A stretch of 46,541 bases of DNA from contig CAJONQ010000050.1 in NCBI GenBank assembly GCA_905235835.1, positions 1-46,541 on the forward strand, in the 5' to 3' direction. The notes beneath the pieces were generated by a model. That model was not told the origin of the DNA. It saw only the letters and a list, made by a program, of their open reading frames with translations, and did no database searches. The DNA comes from an uncultured Prevotella sp. Its GTDB lineage: Bacteria > Bacteroidota > Bacteroidia > Bacteroidales > Bacteroidaceae. This document shows positions 1 through 7,870 of this stretch, one piece after another (position 1 is the stretch's first letter; every line of letters starts with the position of its first letter). Made by a program: the position numbers and the translations under genes.

Positions 1-95
<95 letters not shown>

Positions 96-104
96 TTTAT
101 TTTG

Positions 105-137
105 AAGCCCTGAAGATGCAATATCTTCGGGGCTTTT
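105..137 (+). terminator. Intrinsic terminator of the rRNA operon
   Basis: Thirteen-base stem (AAGCCCTGAAGAT / ATCTTCGGGGCTT, one G-T pair) with a five-base loop, followed by a run of T. It lies directly after the 5S rRNA. The next gene starts only about 16 bases downstream. Confidence 0.9.
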
Positions 138-152
138 TCGTTTATTATCTGT

Positions 153-1310
153 ATGCAATGGACTGATAGAATCCGACAAGTCAAAATAGTATTAGTTGTT
201 GTGGCAGTGATGATAGCTGTTGCTTCTTTGTTAGTTTCTCATTTTCTGGTGAAAGATCTCTCGAATGAGGAACGAAGCAAGATGGAAGTATGGGCACAGG
301 CATTGCATTCTCTGAATGAAGCAGATGAGAATACAGACCTTTCTCTTGTGTTAAGTGTGATGGAAGGTAACAACACGATACCTGTTGTTGTATTGGACAA
401 GGAAGACCATGTAGCGGACTATCGTAATATTCGTATTAAAGCAAATGATTCATCTGATTCAATAGCCTATGTGGAACGTATGGGCAAACGGATGAAAGAG
501 GCAAACCGTTTCATCAAGATTCAGATAGGTGACTCCACCGATTATCAATTAGTGTGTTATGATGACTCTGTCATGTTGAAACGTCTCGCAGCATGGCCCT
601 ATGTGCAATTAGGTATTGTCCTTATTTTTGTGGTGGTGGCTATCTTTGCATTATTATCTTCAAAACGCGCTGAGCAGAATAAAGTGTGGGTTGGACTCTC
701 AAAGGAGACGGCTCACCAGTTGGGTACACCTATTTCCAGTCTGATGGCATGGACGGAGATGCTGAAGGAGAACTATCCTGATGACGAGTTATTGCCCGAG
801 ATGGACAAGGATGTGAAACGGTTAGAGCGTATCGCCGAACGTTTCTCCAAGATCGGATCAGTACCTGAGCCTGTAGATTCTTCTATGAATGAAGTGTTGC
901 AGCATGTCATAGATTATATGAATAGACGGACTTCCCAGAAGGTGCAGATTATCAGTAATATACCTTTGGAGGATGTTATTGTTAAGATGAATGCCTCTTT
1001 GTTTGAATGGGTCATTGAGAACCTGTGTAAGAATGCCGTTGATGCGATGGAAGGAGAGGGTACTATCACGCTTTCTATGGTGTCAGATACCCAGCAAGTT
1101 ATCATCGAGGTGCAGGATACAGGTAAGGGAATCAGAAAGAAAGATATCAAGAATGTCTTTACTCCTGGTTTTACAACTAAAAAAAGAGGATGGGGGTTAG
1201 GCTTGTCACTTGCCAAACGTATCGTGGAAGAATATCATAAAGGACATATTTTTGTCAAGTCGTCAGAGATAGGGAAAGGTACTACTTTCCGTATAGAAAT
1301 ACCACGATAA
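153..1310 (+). CDS. Membrane sensor histidine kinase (orphan)
   Basis: 385 aa. One N-terminal membrane segment (about residues 10-33) and a second near residues 150-167 bracket a periplasmic domain of roughly 115 residues. No clear HAMP domain is visible. The H-box is SKETAHQLGTPIS with H188 as the predicted phosphorylated histidine. The ATPase domain has an N-box (ENLCKNAVDAMEG), G1 (DTGKGI) and G2 (GWGLGLSL). No response regulator is adjacent, so the partner and the sensed signal are unknown. The gene begins about 16 bases after the rRNA terminator, leaving no room for a normal promoter between them. Expression may depend on readthrough or on a promoter inside the 5S/terminator region. ATG 153 is the first in-frame start and later starts would remove the membrane anchor. 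Confidence 0.88.
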   Translation: MQWTDRIRQVKIVLVVVAVMIAVASLLVSHFLVKDLSNEERSKMEVWAQALHSLNEADENTDLSLVLSVMEGNNTIPVVVLDKEDHVADYRNIRIKANDSSDSIAYVERMGKRMKEANRFIKIQIGDSTDYQLVCYDDSVMLKRLAAWPYVQLGIVLIFVVVAIFALLSSKRAEQNKVWVGLSKETAHQLGTPISSLMAWTEMLKENYPDDELLPEMDKDVKRLERIAERFSKIGSVPEPVDSSMNEVLQHVIDYMNRRTSQKVQIISNIPLEDVIVKMNASLFEWVIENLCKNAVDAMEGEGTITLSMVSDTQQVIIEVQDTGKGIRKKDIKNVFTPGFTTKKRGWGLGLSLAKRIVEEYHKGHIFVKSSEIGKGTTFRIEIPR

Positions 1311-1311
1311 G

Positions 1312-1341
1312 ATTGCACACTTGTATTGCAGAGTGTGCAAT
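1312..1341 (+). terminator. Inverted repeat after kinase gene, possible terminator
   Basis: Perfect 9-bp stem ATTGCACAC / GTGTGCAAT around a 12-base loop, beginning one base after the kinase stop codon. There is no good T-run, so it may be a weak terminator or a transcript-stabilising hairpin. Confidence 0.4.
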
Positions 1342-1421
1342 ATAAACATCTGTTAGTGGCTGATTTTCAAAGGAAAAGCAAAAAAAACGTAATAGACAAT
1401 TCATTATTCGTAATTATTTCG

Positions 1422-1429
1422 TAACTTTG
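1422..1429 (+). promoter_or_regulatory. Bacteroidetes -7 box for the DUF177 gene
   Basis: TAACTTTG matches the TAnnTTTG -7 element. No good -33 TTTG is seen at the usual distance. The box overlaps the TTG at 1427 that would otherwise extend the DUF177 frame, which argues for the ATG at 1448. Confidence 0.6.
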
Positions 1430-1447
1430 CAACCCAAAAGTGCAGTT

Positions 1448-1972
1448 ATGTGTAGTTTAGAGACTTTTAAGATAGACCTGAAAGGGATGAAGACCGACGA
1501 GCAACGTCTGGAATTCGACGTGGATGGTGACTTCTTCAAGGCTCTGAACACCTCGGAAGTGAATGACGGAGCATTGCACGTGTCGGTGTCTATACGCAAG
1601 GCAACCGGCTTTTATGAACTCCTCTTCCACACTGAGGGCACGGTGACCGTTCCCTGTGATATTTGTCTTGATGACATGGAACAGCCTATCGTGACGGACA
1701 ACCGTCTGGTGGCTAAGTTGGGAATAGAAACCAACACTGAGGATGATGATGTCGTGATTGTTGACGAGAACGAAGGAATACTCGATACAGCATGGCTCAT
1801 CTATGAGTTTATAGCACTTGCCATACCCATCAAGCACGTTCATGCACCTGGAAAATGCAATAGTGTGATGACGCAGAAGCTCGAAGAGCTAAGCGGTGCC
1901 GACCTGAGAGGCAAAGAGGAGGCAGATGAGATAGACCCACGGTGGGAAGCGCTCTTGAAATTGAAAAAGTAA
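1448..1972 (+). CDS. DUF177 (YceD-like) protein, upstream of rpmF
   Basis: 174 aa, acidic. It has the CxxC...C pattern of the DUF177/YceD family (CDICLDDM) and a C-terminal DPRWEALLKL segment. In many bacteria this family sits immediately before rpmF, as here (33-base gap); in E. coli and plants, members have been tied to 23S rRNA metabolism. The frame is open upstream to a TTG at 1427, but that TTG lies inside the -7 promoter box. I therefore place the start at ATG 1448, giving a leader of about a dozen bases. It probably heads a run through rpmF, fabH, era and der. Confidence 0.85.
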   Translation: MCSLETFKIDLKGMKTDEQRLEFDVDGDFFKALNTSEVNDGALHVSVSIRKATGFYELLFHTEGTVTVPCDICLDDMEQPIVTDNRLVAKLGIETNTEDDDVVIVDENEGILDTAWLIYEFIALAIPIKHVHAPGKCNSVMTQKLEELSGADLRGKEEADEIDPRWEALLKLKK

Positions 1973-2005
1973 CAATTAAAAGTAAAACATTAAAGTAATA
2001 GAATT

Positions 2006-2194
2006 ATGGCACATCCTAAAAGAAGACAGTCAAAGACCCGTACCCTGAAACGTCGTACTCATGACAAGGCAGTAGCACCCACATTGGCAGTATGTCCGAA
2101 CTGTGGCGCATATCATGTATATCACACTGTATGCCCCACTTGTGGCTACTATCGTGGCAAGATTGCCATTGTAATAGACGAAGCAGCTGAGTAA
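2006..2194 (+). CDS. rpmF: 50S ribosomal protein L32
   Basis: 62 aa, the usual length for L32. It starts with the family signature MAHPKRRQSKTR and has two CxxC pairs (CPNC and CPTC) forming a zinc-binding type of L32, followed by a short acidic tail. L32 is a component of the large ribosomal subunit near the peptidyl-transferase region. The stop codon overlaps the fabH start by one base (TAATG), which indicates translational coupling of L32 and fatty-acid initiation, a linkage widely conserved in bacteria. Confidence 0.98.
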   Translation: MAHPKRRQSKTRTLKRRTHDKAVAPTLAVCPNCGAYHVYHTVCPTCGYYRGKIAIVIDEAAE

Positions 2195-3204
2195 TGGGAA
2201 AAATCAGTGCGATAATCACCGGTGTTGGTGGCTACGTGCCAGATTATGTTCTGAATAATGAGGAACTGTCTCGCATGGTAGACACCAATGACGAGTGGAT
2301 TATGACTCGTGTGGGAATCAAGGAACGCCACATCCTCACAGAGGAAGGTCTTGGTACCAGTTATATGGCGCGTAAGGCGGCAAAACAACTGATGCAGAGA
2401 ACTGGCGTTGATCCTGACACTATTGACGCAGTCATCGTCACAACCTCGACGGCTGATTATAAGTTCCCGTCTACGGCAAGTATCGTACTTGGCAAACTTG
2501 GATTGAAGAATGCTTTCGCATTCGATTTCTGGGCTGCTTGCTGTGGATTCCTCTATACGCTCGATGTCGCCGCCTCGATGATACAGTGCGGTCGCTATAA
2601 GAAGATTATCGTGATTGGCGCTGACAAGATGTCATCGGTGATAGACTATAAGGACCGTGCTACTTGTCCGTTGTTTGGTGACGGAGCAGCCGCAGTCCTT
2701 GTAGAGGGTACAGAAGAAGAGAACCTCGGTGTGATGGACTCCTATTTCCGTGCTGATGGTAAAGGGCTGCCTTTCCTTCACTTAAAGGCAGGTGGTTCTG
2801 TATGTCCTCCCAGTCATTTCACGGTAGACCATCGTTTACACTATCTCTATCAGGAGGGACGTACCGTATTCCGTTACGCAGTGACGAATATGAGTGACGA
2901 CTGTGCTTTGATAGCCGAGCGTAATGGTCTGAACAAGGATAATATCCAGTGGGTAGTACCTCATCAGGCAAACATGCGTATCATAGAGGCAGTGGCAAAA
3001 CGTCTGGAACTGCCGATGGAGCAAGTGATGGTGAACATTGAGCATTTCGGTAATACCTCTGCTGCGACGATACCATTAGCGTTATGGGAGAATGAGCATC
3101 TGCTGAAAAAGGGTGATAATATGATTTTCACAGCCTTTGGTGCAGGATTCGTTCACGGAGCAAGTTTCTATCGATGGGCATATGACGGAAAAAACCATGC
3201 ATAA
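2194..3204 (+). CDS. fabH: Beta-ketoacyl-ACP synthase III
   Basis: 336 aa. FabH condenses an acyl-CoA primer with malonyl-ACP to start type II fatty-acid synthesis in the cytosol. The catalytic triad is visible: Cys116 in AACCG, His257 in VPHQAN, Asn287 in GNTSAA. The N-terminus has the typical GxGxYVPxxxLxNxEL and TNDEWI...RxGIxxR motifs. A second Cys (117) follows the nucleophile directly, where Ala or Ser is more usual. The gene overlaps rpmF by one base and its last codons overlap the start of era. Confidence 0.97.
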   Translation: MGKISAIITGVGGYVPDYVLNNEELSRMVDTNDEWIMTRVGIKERHILTEEGLGTSYMARKAAKQLMQRTGVDPDTIDAVIVTTSTADYKFPSTASIVLGKLGLKNAFAFDFWAACCGFLYTLDVAASMIQCGRYKKIIVIGADKMSSVIDYKDRATCPLFGDGAAAVLVEGTEEENLGVMDSYFRADGKGLPFLHLKAGGSVCPPSHFTVDHRLHYLYQEGRTVFRYAVTNMSDDCALIAERNGLNKDNIQWVVPHQANMRIIEAVAKRLELPMEQVMVNIEHFGNTSAATIPLALWENEHLLKKGDNMIFTAFGAGFVHGASFYRWAYDGKNHA

Positions 3205-4108
3205 AGCAGGATTTGTAAATATCGTTGGAAATCCCAATGTAGGTAAAAGTACGCTCATGAACCAGTTGGTTGGTGAGCGTATTTCGATTGCGACCTTTAA
3301 GGCGCAGACCACCCGGCATCGTATCATGGGTATTGTGAATACTGATGACATGCAGATTGTGTTCAGCGACACGCCAGGTGTATTGAAGCCCAACTATAAG
3401 TTGCAGGAGTCGATGCTTGCCTTCTCGGAGTCAGCATTGCAGGATGCAGATGTGTTGCTTTATGTCACGGATGTGGTGGAGAACCCTGAGAAGAACATGG
3501 ATTTCCTGGAGAAGGTGCAGAAGATGTCTATTCCTGTTATCTTGCTCATCAATAAGATTGACGAACTTGCTAGTGGATCTAGTAGTTCTAGTGATTCTAG
3601 TCAGAATAGGCTAAATGATATCGTGGAGAAGTGGCACACGCTATTGCCCAATGCGGAAATCCTTCCTATCTCAGCAAAGAACAAGTTTGGTACGGATATC
3701 TTGTTGAAGCGCATCAAGGAGTTGTTGCCAGAGAGTCCTGCCTATTTTGACAAGGACCAGCTGACGGATAAGCCGGCACGTTTCTTTGTGTCAGAGATTA
3801 TCCGTGAGAAGATCCTGCTCTATTACGACAAGGAGATTCCTTATGCCGTTGAGGTACGGGTGGAGCGTTTCAAGGAGACGGAGAAGGTCATCCATATCAA
3901 TGCTGTCATCTATGTGGAGCGTGACAGTCAGAAGGGTATCATCATTGGTCATCAGGGAGTAGCCCTAAAGAAGGTAAGTACAGAGGCTCGTAAGGCTTTG
4001 GAGAAATTCTTCGACAAGCCAATCTATCTGGAGACCTTTGTCAAGGTCGACAAGGATTGGCGGTCATCGCAAAAGGAATTGGATTTATTTGGATATAATC
4101 CAGAATAA
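3197..4108 (+). CDS. era: GTPase Era, 16S rRNA-binding
   Basis: About 303 aa. Era is an essential GTPase that binds the 3' end of 16S rRNA during 30S assembly. G1 is GNPNVGKS, G3 DTPG, G4 NKID (residues 119-122), G5 SAK. The C-terminal KH domain has GIIIGHQG. The start is placed at ATG 3197 (MHKAGFVNIVG), overlapping the fabH stop; ATG 3182 would add five residues. The frame is open further upstream to 3137 inside fabH, which is not credible. Oddity: directly after G4 there is a ten-residue Gly/Ser/Asp-only stretch (residues 126-135) encoded by a 9-bp tandem repeat, not typical of Era. Confidence 0.96.
   Translation: MHKAGFVNIVGNPNVGKSTLMNQLVGERISIATFKAQTTRHRIMGIVNTDDMQIVFSDTPGVLKPNYKLQESMLAFSESALQDADVLLYVTDVVENPEKNMDFLEKVQKMSIPVILLINKIDELASGSSSSSDSSQNRLNDIVEKWHTLLPNAEILPISAKNKFGTDILLKRIKELLPESPAYFDKDQLTDKPARFFVSEIIREKILLYYDKEIPYAVEVRVERFKETEKVIHINAVIYVERDSQKGIIIGHQGVALKKVSTEARKALEKFFDKPIYLETFVKVDKDWRSSQKELDLFGYNPE
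3570..3605 (+). repeat. In-frame 9-bp tandem repeat inside era
   Basis: Four 9-bp units each beginning CTAGT, at 3570, 3579, 3588 and 3597: CTAGTGGAT, CTAGTAGTT, CTAGTGATT, CTAGTCAGA. They encode a Ser-rich loop just after the NKID motif. Unit length is a multiple of three, so copy-number change would keep the frame. Confidence 0.85.
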
Positions 4109-4130
4109 TAAAGATAAGGAGGATAAAGTT

Positions 4131-4541
4131 ATGAAGTTAAGTAAGACATTAGTTTGCTGTTTAATGTTGGTGCTGGGTTCTTTGTCGATGATAGCACAGA
4201 TAGAACAAGAGGTGAAGTATGAGAAGTTCACAGGAAAGATTGGACCTTATGCCATTACGCTCTTTTTGAATCTGGAATATGCCGATGAGGATTACGAGGT
4301 AGGTTACTATTACTATAATGACCGTCCGAAGATCCATTTCACCCTGAAACTGGTGGAGTATGCAGCGATTAATGCCAAAGGCTCGATGCATTTAGTACTT
4401 AAGGAGTACTCGCCCAAAGGCTATCATACTGGTACGTTTGACGGTCAGCGTGAGTTGCGTGGCGATGGGTATGAAGGGACCTTTATTAATGGACAGGGCA
4501 AGAAATTTCATTTTGAGTTGATGCAGCAATACGACGAATAA
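4131..4541 (+). CDS. Small exported protein of unknown function between era and der
   Basis: 136 aa. N-terminal signal peptide (MKLSKTLVCCLMLVLGSLSMIAQ), so exported to the periplasm or beyond. The mature part is rich in short beta-strand patterns: FTGKIGPYAITLFLNL, GYYYYNDRPKIHFTL, then repeated aromatic/Gly alternation (GTFDG, GYEGTF, GKKFHFEL). I do not recognise a named family; it resembles small Bacteroidetes beta-sheet proteins of unknown role. The start at 4131 is set by the only strong Shine-Dalgarno sequence nearby, AAGGAGG at 4116-4122, eight bases upstream. The open frame reaches back to 4038 inside era, but that part would precede the signal peptide. It sits 22 bases after era and 9 before der, so is probably co-transcribed with both GTPase genes. 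Confidence 0.8.
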   Translation: MKLSKTLVCCLMLVLGSLSMIAQIEQEVKYEKFTGKIGPYAITLFLNLEYADEDYEVGYYYYNDRPKIHFTLKLVEYAAINAKGSMHLVLKEYSPKGYHTGTFDGQRELRGDGYEGTFINGQGKKFHFELMQQYDE

Positions 4542-4550
4542 ACGGACATT

Positions 4551-5864
4551 ATGGCAAACTTAGTAGCGATTGTTGGACGGCCGAATGTCGGCAAGTCCAC
4601 CTTATTTAACAGACTCACGAACTCCCGTCGTGCTATTGTGAGCGAAGAGGCAGGTACAACCCGTGACCGCCAGTACGGTAAGTGCGAGTGGAACGGTCGT
4701 GAGTTCTCCGTGGTAGATACTGGCGGATGGGTCGTCAATAGTGATGATATCTTCGAGGAGGAGATACGTAAACAGGTCATTGTCGCTACAGAGGAAGCCG
4801 ACTTAGTGCTGTTCTTGGTGGATATCAAGAATGGTGTCACTGACCTTGACGTGGATGTCGCACAGATTCTTCGCCGTTCAAAGCTCCCAGTATTGTTGGT
4901 TGCTAATAAGGCTGATGACGGCAAAGACCTTTACGGACAGTATGAGTTCTATAAACTCGGTCTGGGTGATCCCTATTGTATCAGTGCCGCCACAGGAAGT
5001 GGAACAGGAGACCTGTTGGATGATGTCCTTTCTAAACTCAAGACCGATGAGGTGGATGATATTGAGGATGGCATACCCCGTTTTGCCGTTGTTGGTCGTC
5101 CGAATGCAGGAAAGTCGAGTATTATCAACGCCTTTATCGGTGAGGATCGTAATATCGTGACAGAGATAGCGGGAACTACCCGTGACTCTATCTATACGAA
5201 ATACGACAAGTTCGGCTTCGACTTCTATCTGGTTGACACGGCAGGTATCCGTCGTAAGAATAAGGTGACGGAGGATCTGGAATTCTATAGTGTGATGCGT
5301 AGCATCCGTGCCATTGAGAACTCCGATGTCTGCATCCTGATGATAGACGCTACCCGTGGTATCGAGGCTCAGGACCTGAATATCTTCCAGTTGATACAGA
5401 AGAACAACAAGTCGCTGGTTGTCGTTGTCAATAAGTGGGACTTGGTGGAAGACAAATCACAGATTGCCATCAAGACCTTTGAGAATGCTATTCGCAATCG
5501 TATGGCTCCCTTTGTGGACTTTCCCATTATCTTTGCATCTGCCGTCACTAAGCAGCGTATCTTCAAGGTCTTGGAGACGGCAAAGCAGGTGTATCTGAAT
5601 CGTACGATTAAGATTGGTACTTCTAAGTTGAATGAGGTGATGCTGCCTCTGATAGAGGCGACACCACCGCCCTCGATCAAGGGAAAGTATATCAAGATTA
5701 AGTATGTGTCTCAGGTGCCAGACACCCAGATTCCCACCTTCGTGTTCTATGCTAATCTTCCACAGTATGTGAAAGAGCCTTACAAGCGTTTCTTAGAGAA
5801 TAAGTTGCGTGACAACTGGACCCTGACAGGAACCCCGATTAACGTATTTGTCCGACAGAAATGA
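4551..5864 (+). CDS. der: GTPase Der (EngA), 50S assembly
   Basis: 437 aa, the usual length. Der has two consecutive GTPase domains and is needed for maturation of the 50S subunit. First domain: [17 protein letters not shown]. Second: [17 protein letters not shown]. The C-terminal KH-like domain follows (FVFYANLP...[16 protein letters not shown] at the end). It is paired with era in one run, and its stop overlaps the next gene's start (ATGA at 5861-5864). Confidence 0.97.
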   Translation: MANLVAIVGRPNVGKSTLFNRLTNSRRAIVSEEAGTTRDRQYGKCEWNGREFSVVDTGGWVVNSDDIFEEEIRKQVIVATEEADLVLFLVDIKNGVTDLDVDVAQILRRSKLPVLLVANKADDGKDLYGQYEFYKLGLGDPYCISAATGSGTGDLLDDVLSKLKTDEVDDIEDGIPRFAVVGRPNAGKSSIINAFIGEDRNIVTEIAGTTRDSIYTKYDKFGFDFYLVDTAGIRRKNKVTEDLEFYSVMRSIRAIENSDVCILMIDATRGIEAQDLNIFQLIQKNNKSLVVVVNKWDLVEDKSQIAIKTFENAIRNRMAPFVDFPIIFASAVTKQRIFKVLETAKQVYLNRTIKIGTSKLNEVMLPLIEATPPPSIKGKYIKIKYVSQVPDTQIPTFVFYANLPQYVKEPYKRFLENKLRDNWTLTGTPINVFVRQK

Positions 5865-6256
5865 GGAAGAGTCTTTTGTTGCTGATATCATTATTATTGT
5901 TGACAGGTGGTTGTTCCCAACAAGAGCAGTCTCCAGAGGAACAGGCTGGTATGGCAGCAAAAGAGTATTATGACCTGTTAGTTGCAGAAGACTATGAGGG
6001 CTTTCTAAGTGGGAAGGCGGATATGGATTCTGTCCCTGATGATTATCGTACCCAGATGGTGACAGCATGCAAGCAATACAAACAAACCTTGGAGCAGATG
6101 CATGGAGGATTAGCTACAGTGACCCTGTCTAATGCAAGATGTGACAGCACGCAACAAGTGATGCATGCTTTCTTACTTCTTCATTTTAAGGATTCTGTGA
6201 AAGAAGAGATTACTGTCCCGATGGTGCAGCGTGATGGGCAGTGGAAGATGCGTTAG
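5861..6256 (+). CDS. Small lipoprotein, DUF4878-like (tentative)
   Basis: 131 aa. Signal peptide ending in a lipobox (LTGGCS, Cys at about residue 18), so a lipid-anchored envelope protein. The rest resembles the lumazine-binding/DUF4878 type of Bacteroidetes lipoprotein: an N-terminal helix with [17 protein letters not shown] and a C-terminal strand pair [17 protein letters not shown]...DGQWKM. The substrate is unknown. The start overlaps the der stop by four bases, so it is translationally coupled to der. Its last 47 bases overlap the end of the convergent mlaF gene. Confidence 0.72.
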   Translation: MRKSLLLLISLLLLTGGCSQQEQSPEEQAGMAAKEYYDLLVAEDYEGFLSGKADMDSVPDDYRTQMVTACKQYKQTLEQMHGGLATVTLSNARCDSTQQVMHAFLLLHFKDSVKEEITVPMVQRDGQWKMR

Positions 6257-7013
6257 TCGCATTGACTACCTCTCGCATCTCTTTCAGCAACTCACTGGCA
6301 AAGATAAAGTCTGTCAACCGTTTGTTGGTAGACCCCATGATATCGGCAGAGACACCCTGCCATTCCTTATGCCCTTCGTAGATAAAGATGATATTCTCTC
6401 CGATGGTTGTCACGGAGTTCATATCGTGGGTGTTGATAATGGTAGTCATATTGAACTCCTGTGTGATACTATGCAGCAGGTCGTCAATCACCAATGATGT
6501 CTTGGGGTCCAGTCCTGAGTTCGGCTCGTCGCAGAAAAGATATTTCGGATTGAGGGCAATAGCACGGGCAATAGCGACACGCTTCTGCATACCACCAGAA
6601 ATCTCTCCAGGATATTTATCCTCGGCATTCACCAGATTGACACGGTCCAGACATTCCTGTGCCCGTCTTGTGCGATCACGAAGCGTCATGGGGGCAAACA
6701 TATCGAGAGGGAACATCACATTCTCCAATACTGTCATCGAGTCGAAGAGTGCCGCACTCTGGAAAATCATTCCCATCTCACGGCGCATCAGGATCTTCTC
6801 CTGCTTTGACATCGCCACGAAGTCACGTCCGTCGTAAAGCACCTGTCCACTGGTAGGCTCAAACAATCCTACGAGGTTCTTTACCAGCACTGTCTTACCA
6901 CTGCCGCTCTGTCCGATGATGAGATTGGTCTTGCCGTTCTCAAATACCGTACTGATGTCTTTCAGCACTTCCACGCCGTCAAAGCTCTTGCAAAGATTCT
7001 TTACTTCTATCAT
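6210..7013 (-). CDS. mlaF: MlaF-type ABC transporter ATPase
   Basis: 267 aa. ATPase of the MCE/Mla family that moves phospholipid or other lipid between membranes. Walker A GQSGSGKT, ABC signature SGGMQKR, Walker B YLFCDEP followed by SGLDP; a typical MlaF start (MIEVKNLCKSFDGVEVL). The C-terminal tail is about 25 residues of low complexity ([16 protein letters not shown]) and lies in the overlap with the convergent lipoprotein gene. It overlaps the upstream permease by four bases. No MlaD/MCE gene follows, unlike the common permease-ATPase-MlaD order in this phylum. Confidence 0.92.
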   Translation of the reverse strand: MIEVKNLCKSFDGVEVLKDISTVFENGKTNLIIGQSGSGKTVLVKNLVGLFEPTSGQVLYDGRDFVAMSKQEKILMRREMGMIFQSAALFDSMTVLENVMFPLDMFAPMTLRDRTRRAQECLDRVNLVNAEDKYPGEISGGMQKRVAIARAIALNPKYLFCDEPNSGLDPKTSLVIDDLLHSITQEFNMTTIINTHDMNSVTTIGENIIFIYEGHKEWQGVSADIMGSTNKRLTDFIFASELLKEMREVVNATNASSTAHHAAPSGQ

Positions 7014-7762
7014 GACAGCAGCTGTGTTAGGAATACGTCAGAGAATAGGATGAGGACACTGGAGCAGACAACGGCATCCGTTGATGCCTTACCCACATTC
7101 ACGGAGCCACCTTCTACCGTATAGCCGAAATAGGAGGGGACTGCGGAGATGATAAAGGCAAAGAAAAGGCTCTTGATGATACTCATCCACACAAACCACG
7201 GCTGGAAAGAGTGTTGCAGTCCTAATGTCAGGTCGTCAGGAACGATGATATGTCCCAGGTAAGCAGTACCATAAGCACCCATGATACCCATCGCGGAGGA
7301 GAATATCACCAGGATTGGCATGATGGTCAGCATGGCTATAATCTTGGGAAGTATCAAGTAGTTTGCTGAGTTGATACCCATGATGTCCAAGGCATCAATC
7401 TGTTGGGTCACACGCATCGTACCAATCTCAGAGGCGATGTTGGACCCCACCTTACCAGCCAATATCAGACACATGATACTGCTGGAGAACTCCAACAGCA
7501 TAATCTCACGGGTAGTATAGCCGCTGACCCAGCGGGGCATCCAAGGGCTCTGGATGTTCAGTTTCATCTGAATACAGATCACGGCACCAATAAAGAAAGA
7601 GATCAGCAACACGATACCAATAGAGTTGACACCCAGTTGTGCCATCTCCTTGATATACTCCTTGGCAAACATACGCAACCGTTCCGGGCGTTTGAATGTC
7701 CTGCCCATCAGGAGGAGGAATTTACCAAACGATGTCAGTGATTTATTCAGTAAGTTTATCAT
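7010..7762 (-). CDS. mlaE: MlaE-type lipid ABC transporter permease
   Basis: 250 aa with five or six membrane segments. Family features include the N-terminal amphipathic stretch, EMAQLGVNSIGIVLLISFFIG, the GxVGSNIASEIGTMRVTQQIDAL cytoplasmic coupling region that contacts MlaF, and the C-terminal GGSVNVGKASTDAVV segment. It forms the inner-membrane channel of an Mla-type lipid transporter with the overlapping ATPase gene. First gene of the minus-strand pair; its promoter lies at 7771-7801. Confidence 0.93.
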   Translation of the reverse strand: MINLLNKSLTSFGKFLLLMGRTFKRPERLRMFAKEYIKEMAQLGVNSIGIVLLISFFIGAVICIQMKLNIQSPWMPRWVSGYTTREIMLLEFSSSIMCLILAGKVGSNIASEIGTMRVTQQIDALDIMGINSANYLILPKIIAMLTIMPILVIFSSAMGIMGAYGTAYLGHIIVPDDLTLGLQHSFQPWFVWMSIIKSLFFAFIISAVPSYFGYTVEGGSVNVGKASTDAVVCSSVLILFSDVFLTQLLS

Positions 7763-7770
7763 TTCGGGTG

Positions 7771-7801
7771 CAAAGATACGAATAAGTGAGTAAAAAGCAA
7801 A
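7771..7801 (-). promoter_or_regulatory. Promoter of mlaEF
   Basis: On the minus strand TTTG (7798-7801), a 19-base spacer and TATCTTTG (7771-7778), ending 9 bases before the mlaE start. This is an exact match to the Bacteroidetes housekeeping promoter form. Confidence 0.8.
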
Positions 7802-7817
7802 AATTCTTTTGGAATAT

Positions 7818-7848
7818 TTTGTCTTTTGGGATAAAAGGCATATCTTTG
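7818..7848 (+). promoter_or_regulatory. Promoter of the antiporter gene
   Basis: TTTG (7818-7821), 19-base spacer, TATCTTTG (7841-7848), 22 bases before the ATG at 7871. Divergent from the mlaEF promoter within the same 108-base gap. Confidence 0.8.
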
Positions 7849-7870
7849 TAAAATAGTTTAATATTTAGGT

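Noticed and set aside
1427..1447. TTG start extending the DUF177 frame
   Set aside because: The TTG is part of the TAACTTTG promoter box, so it would not lie in the mRNA.
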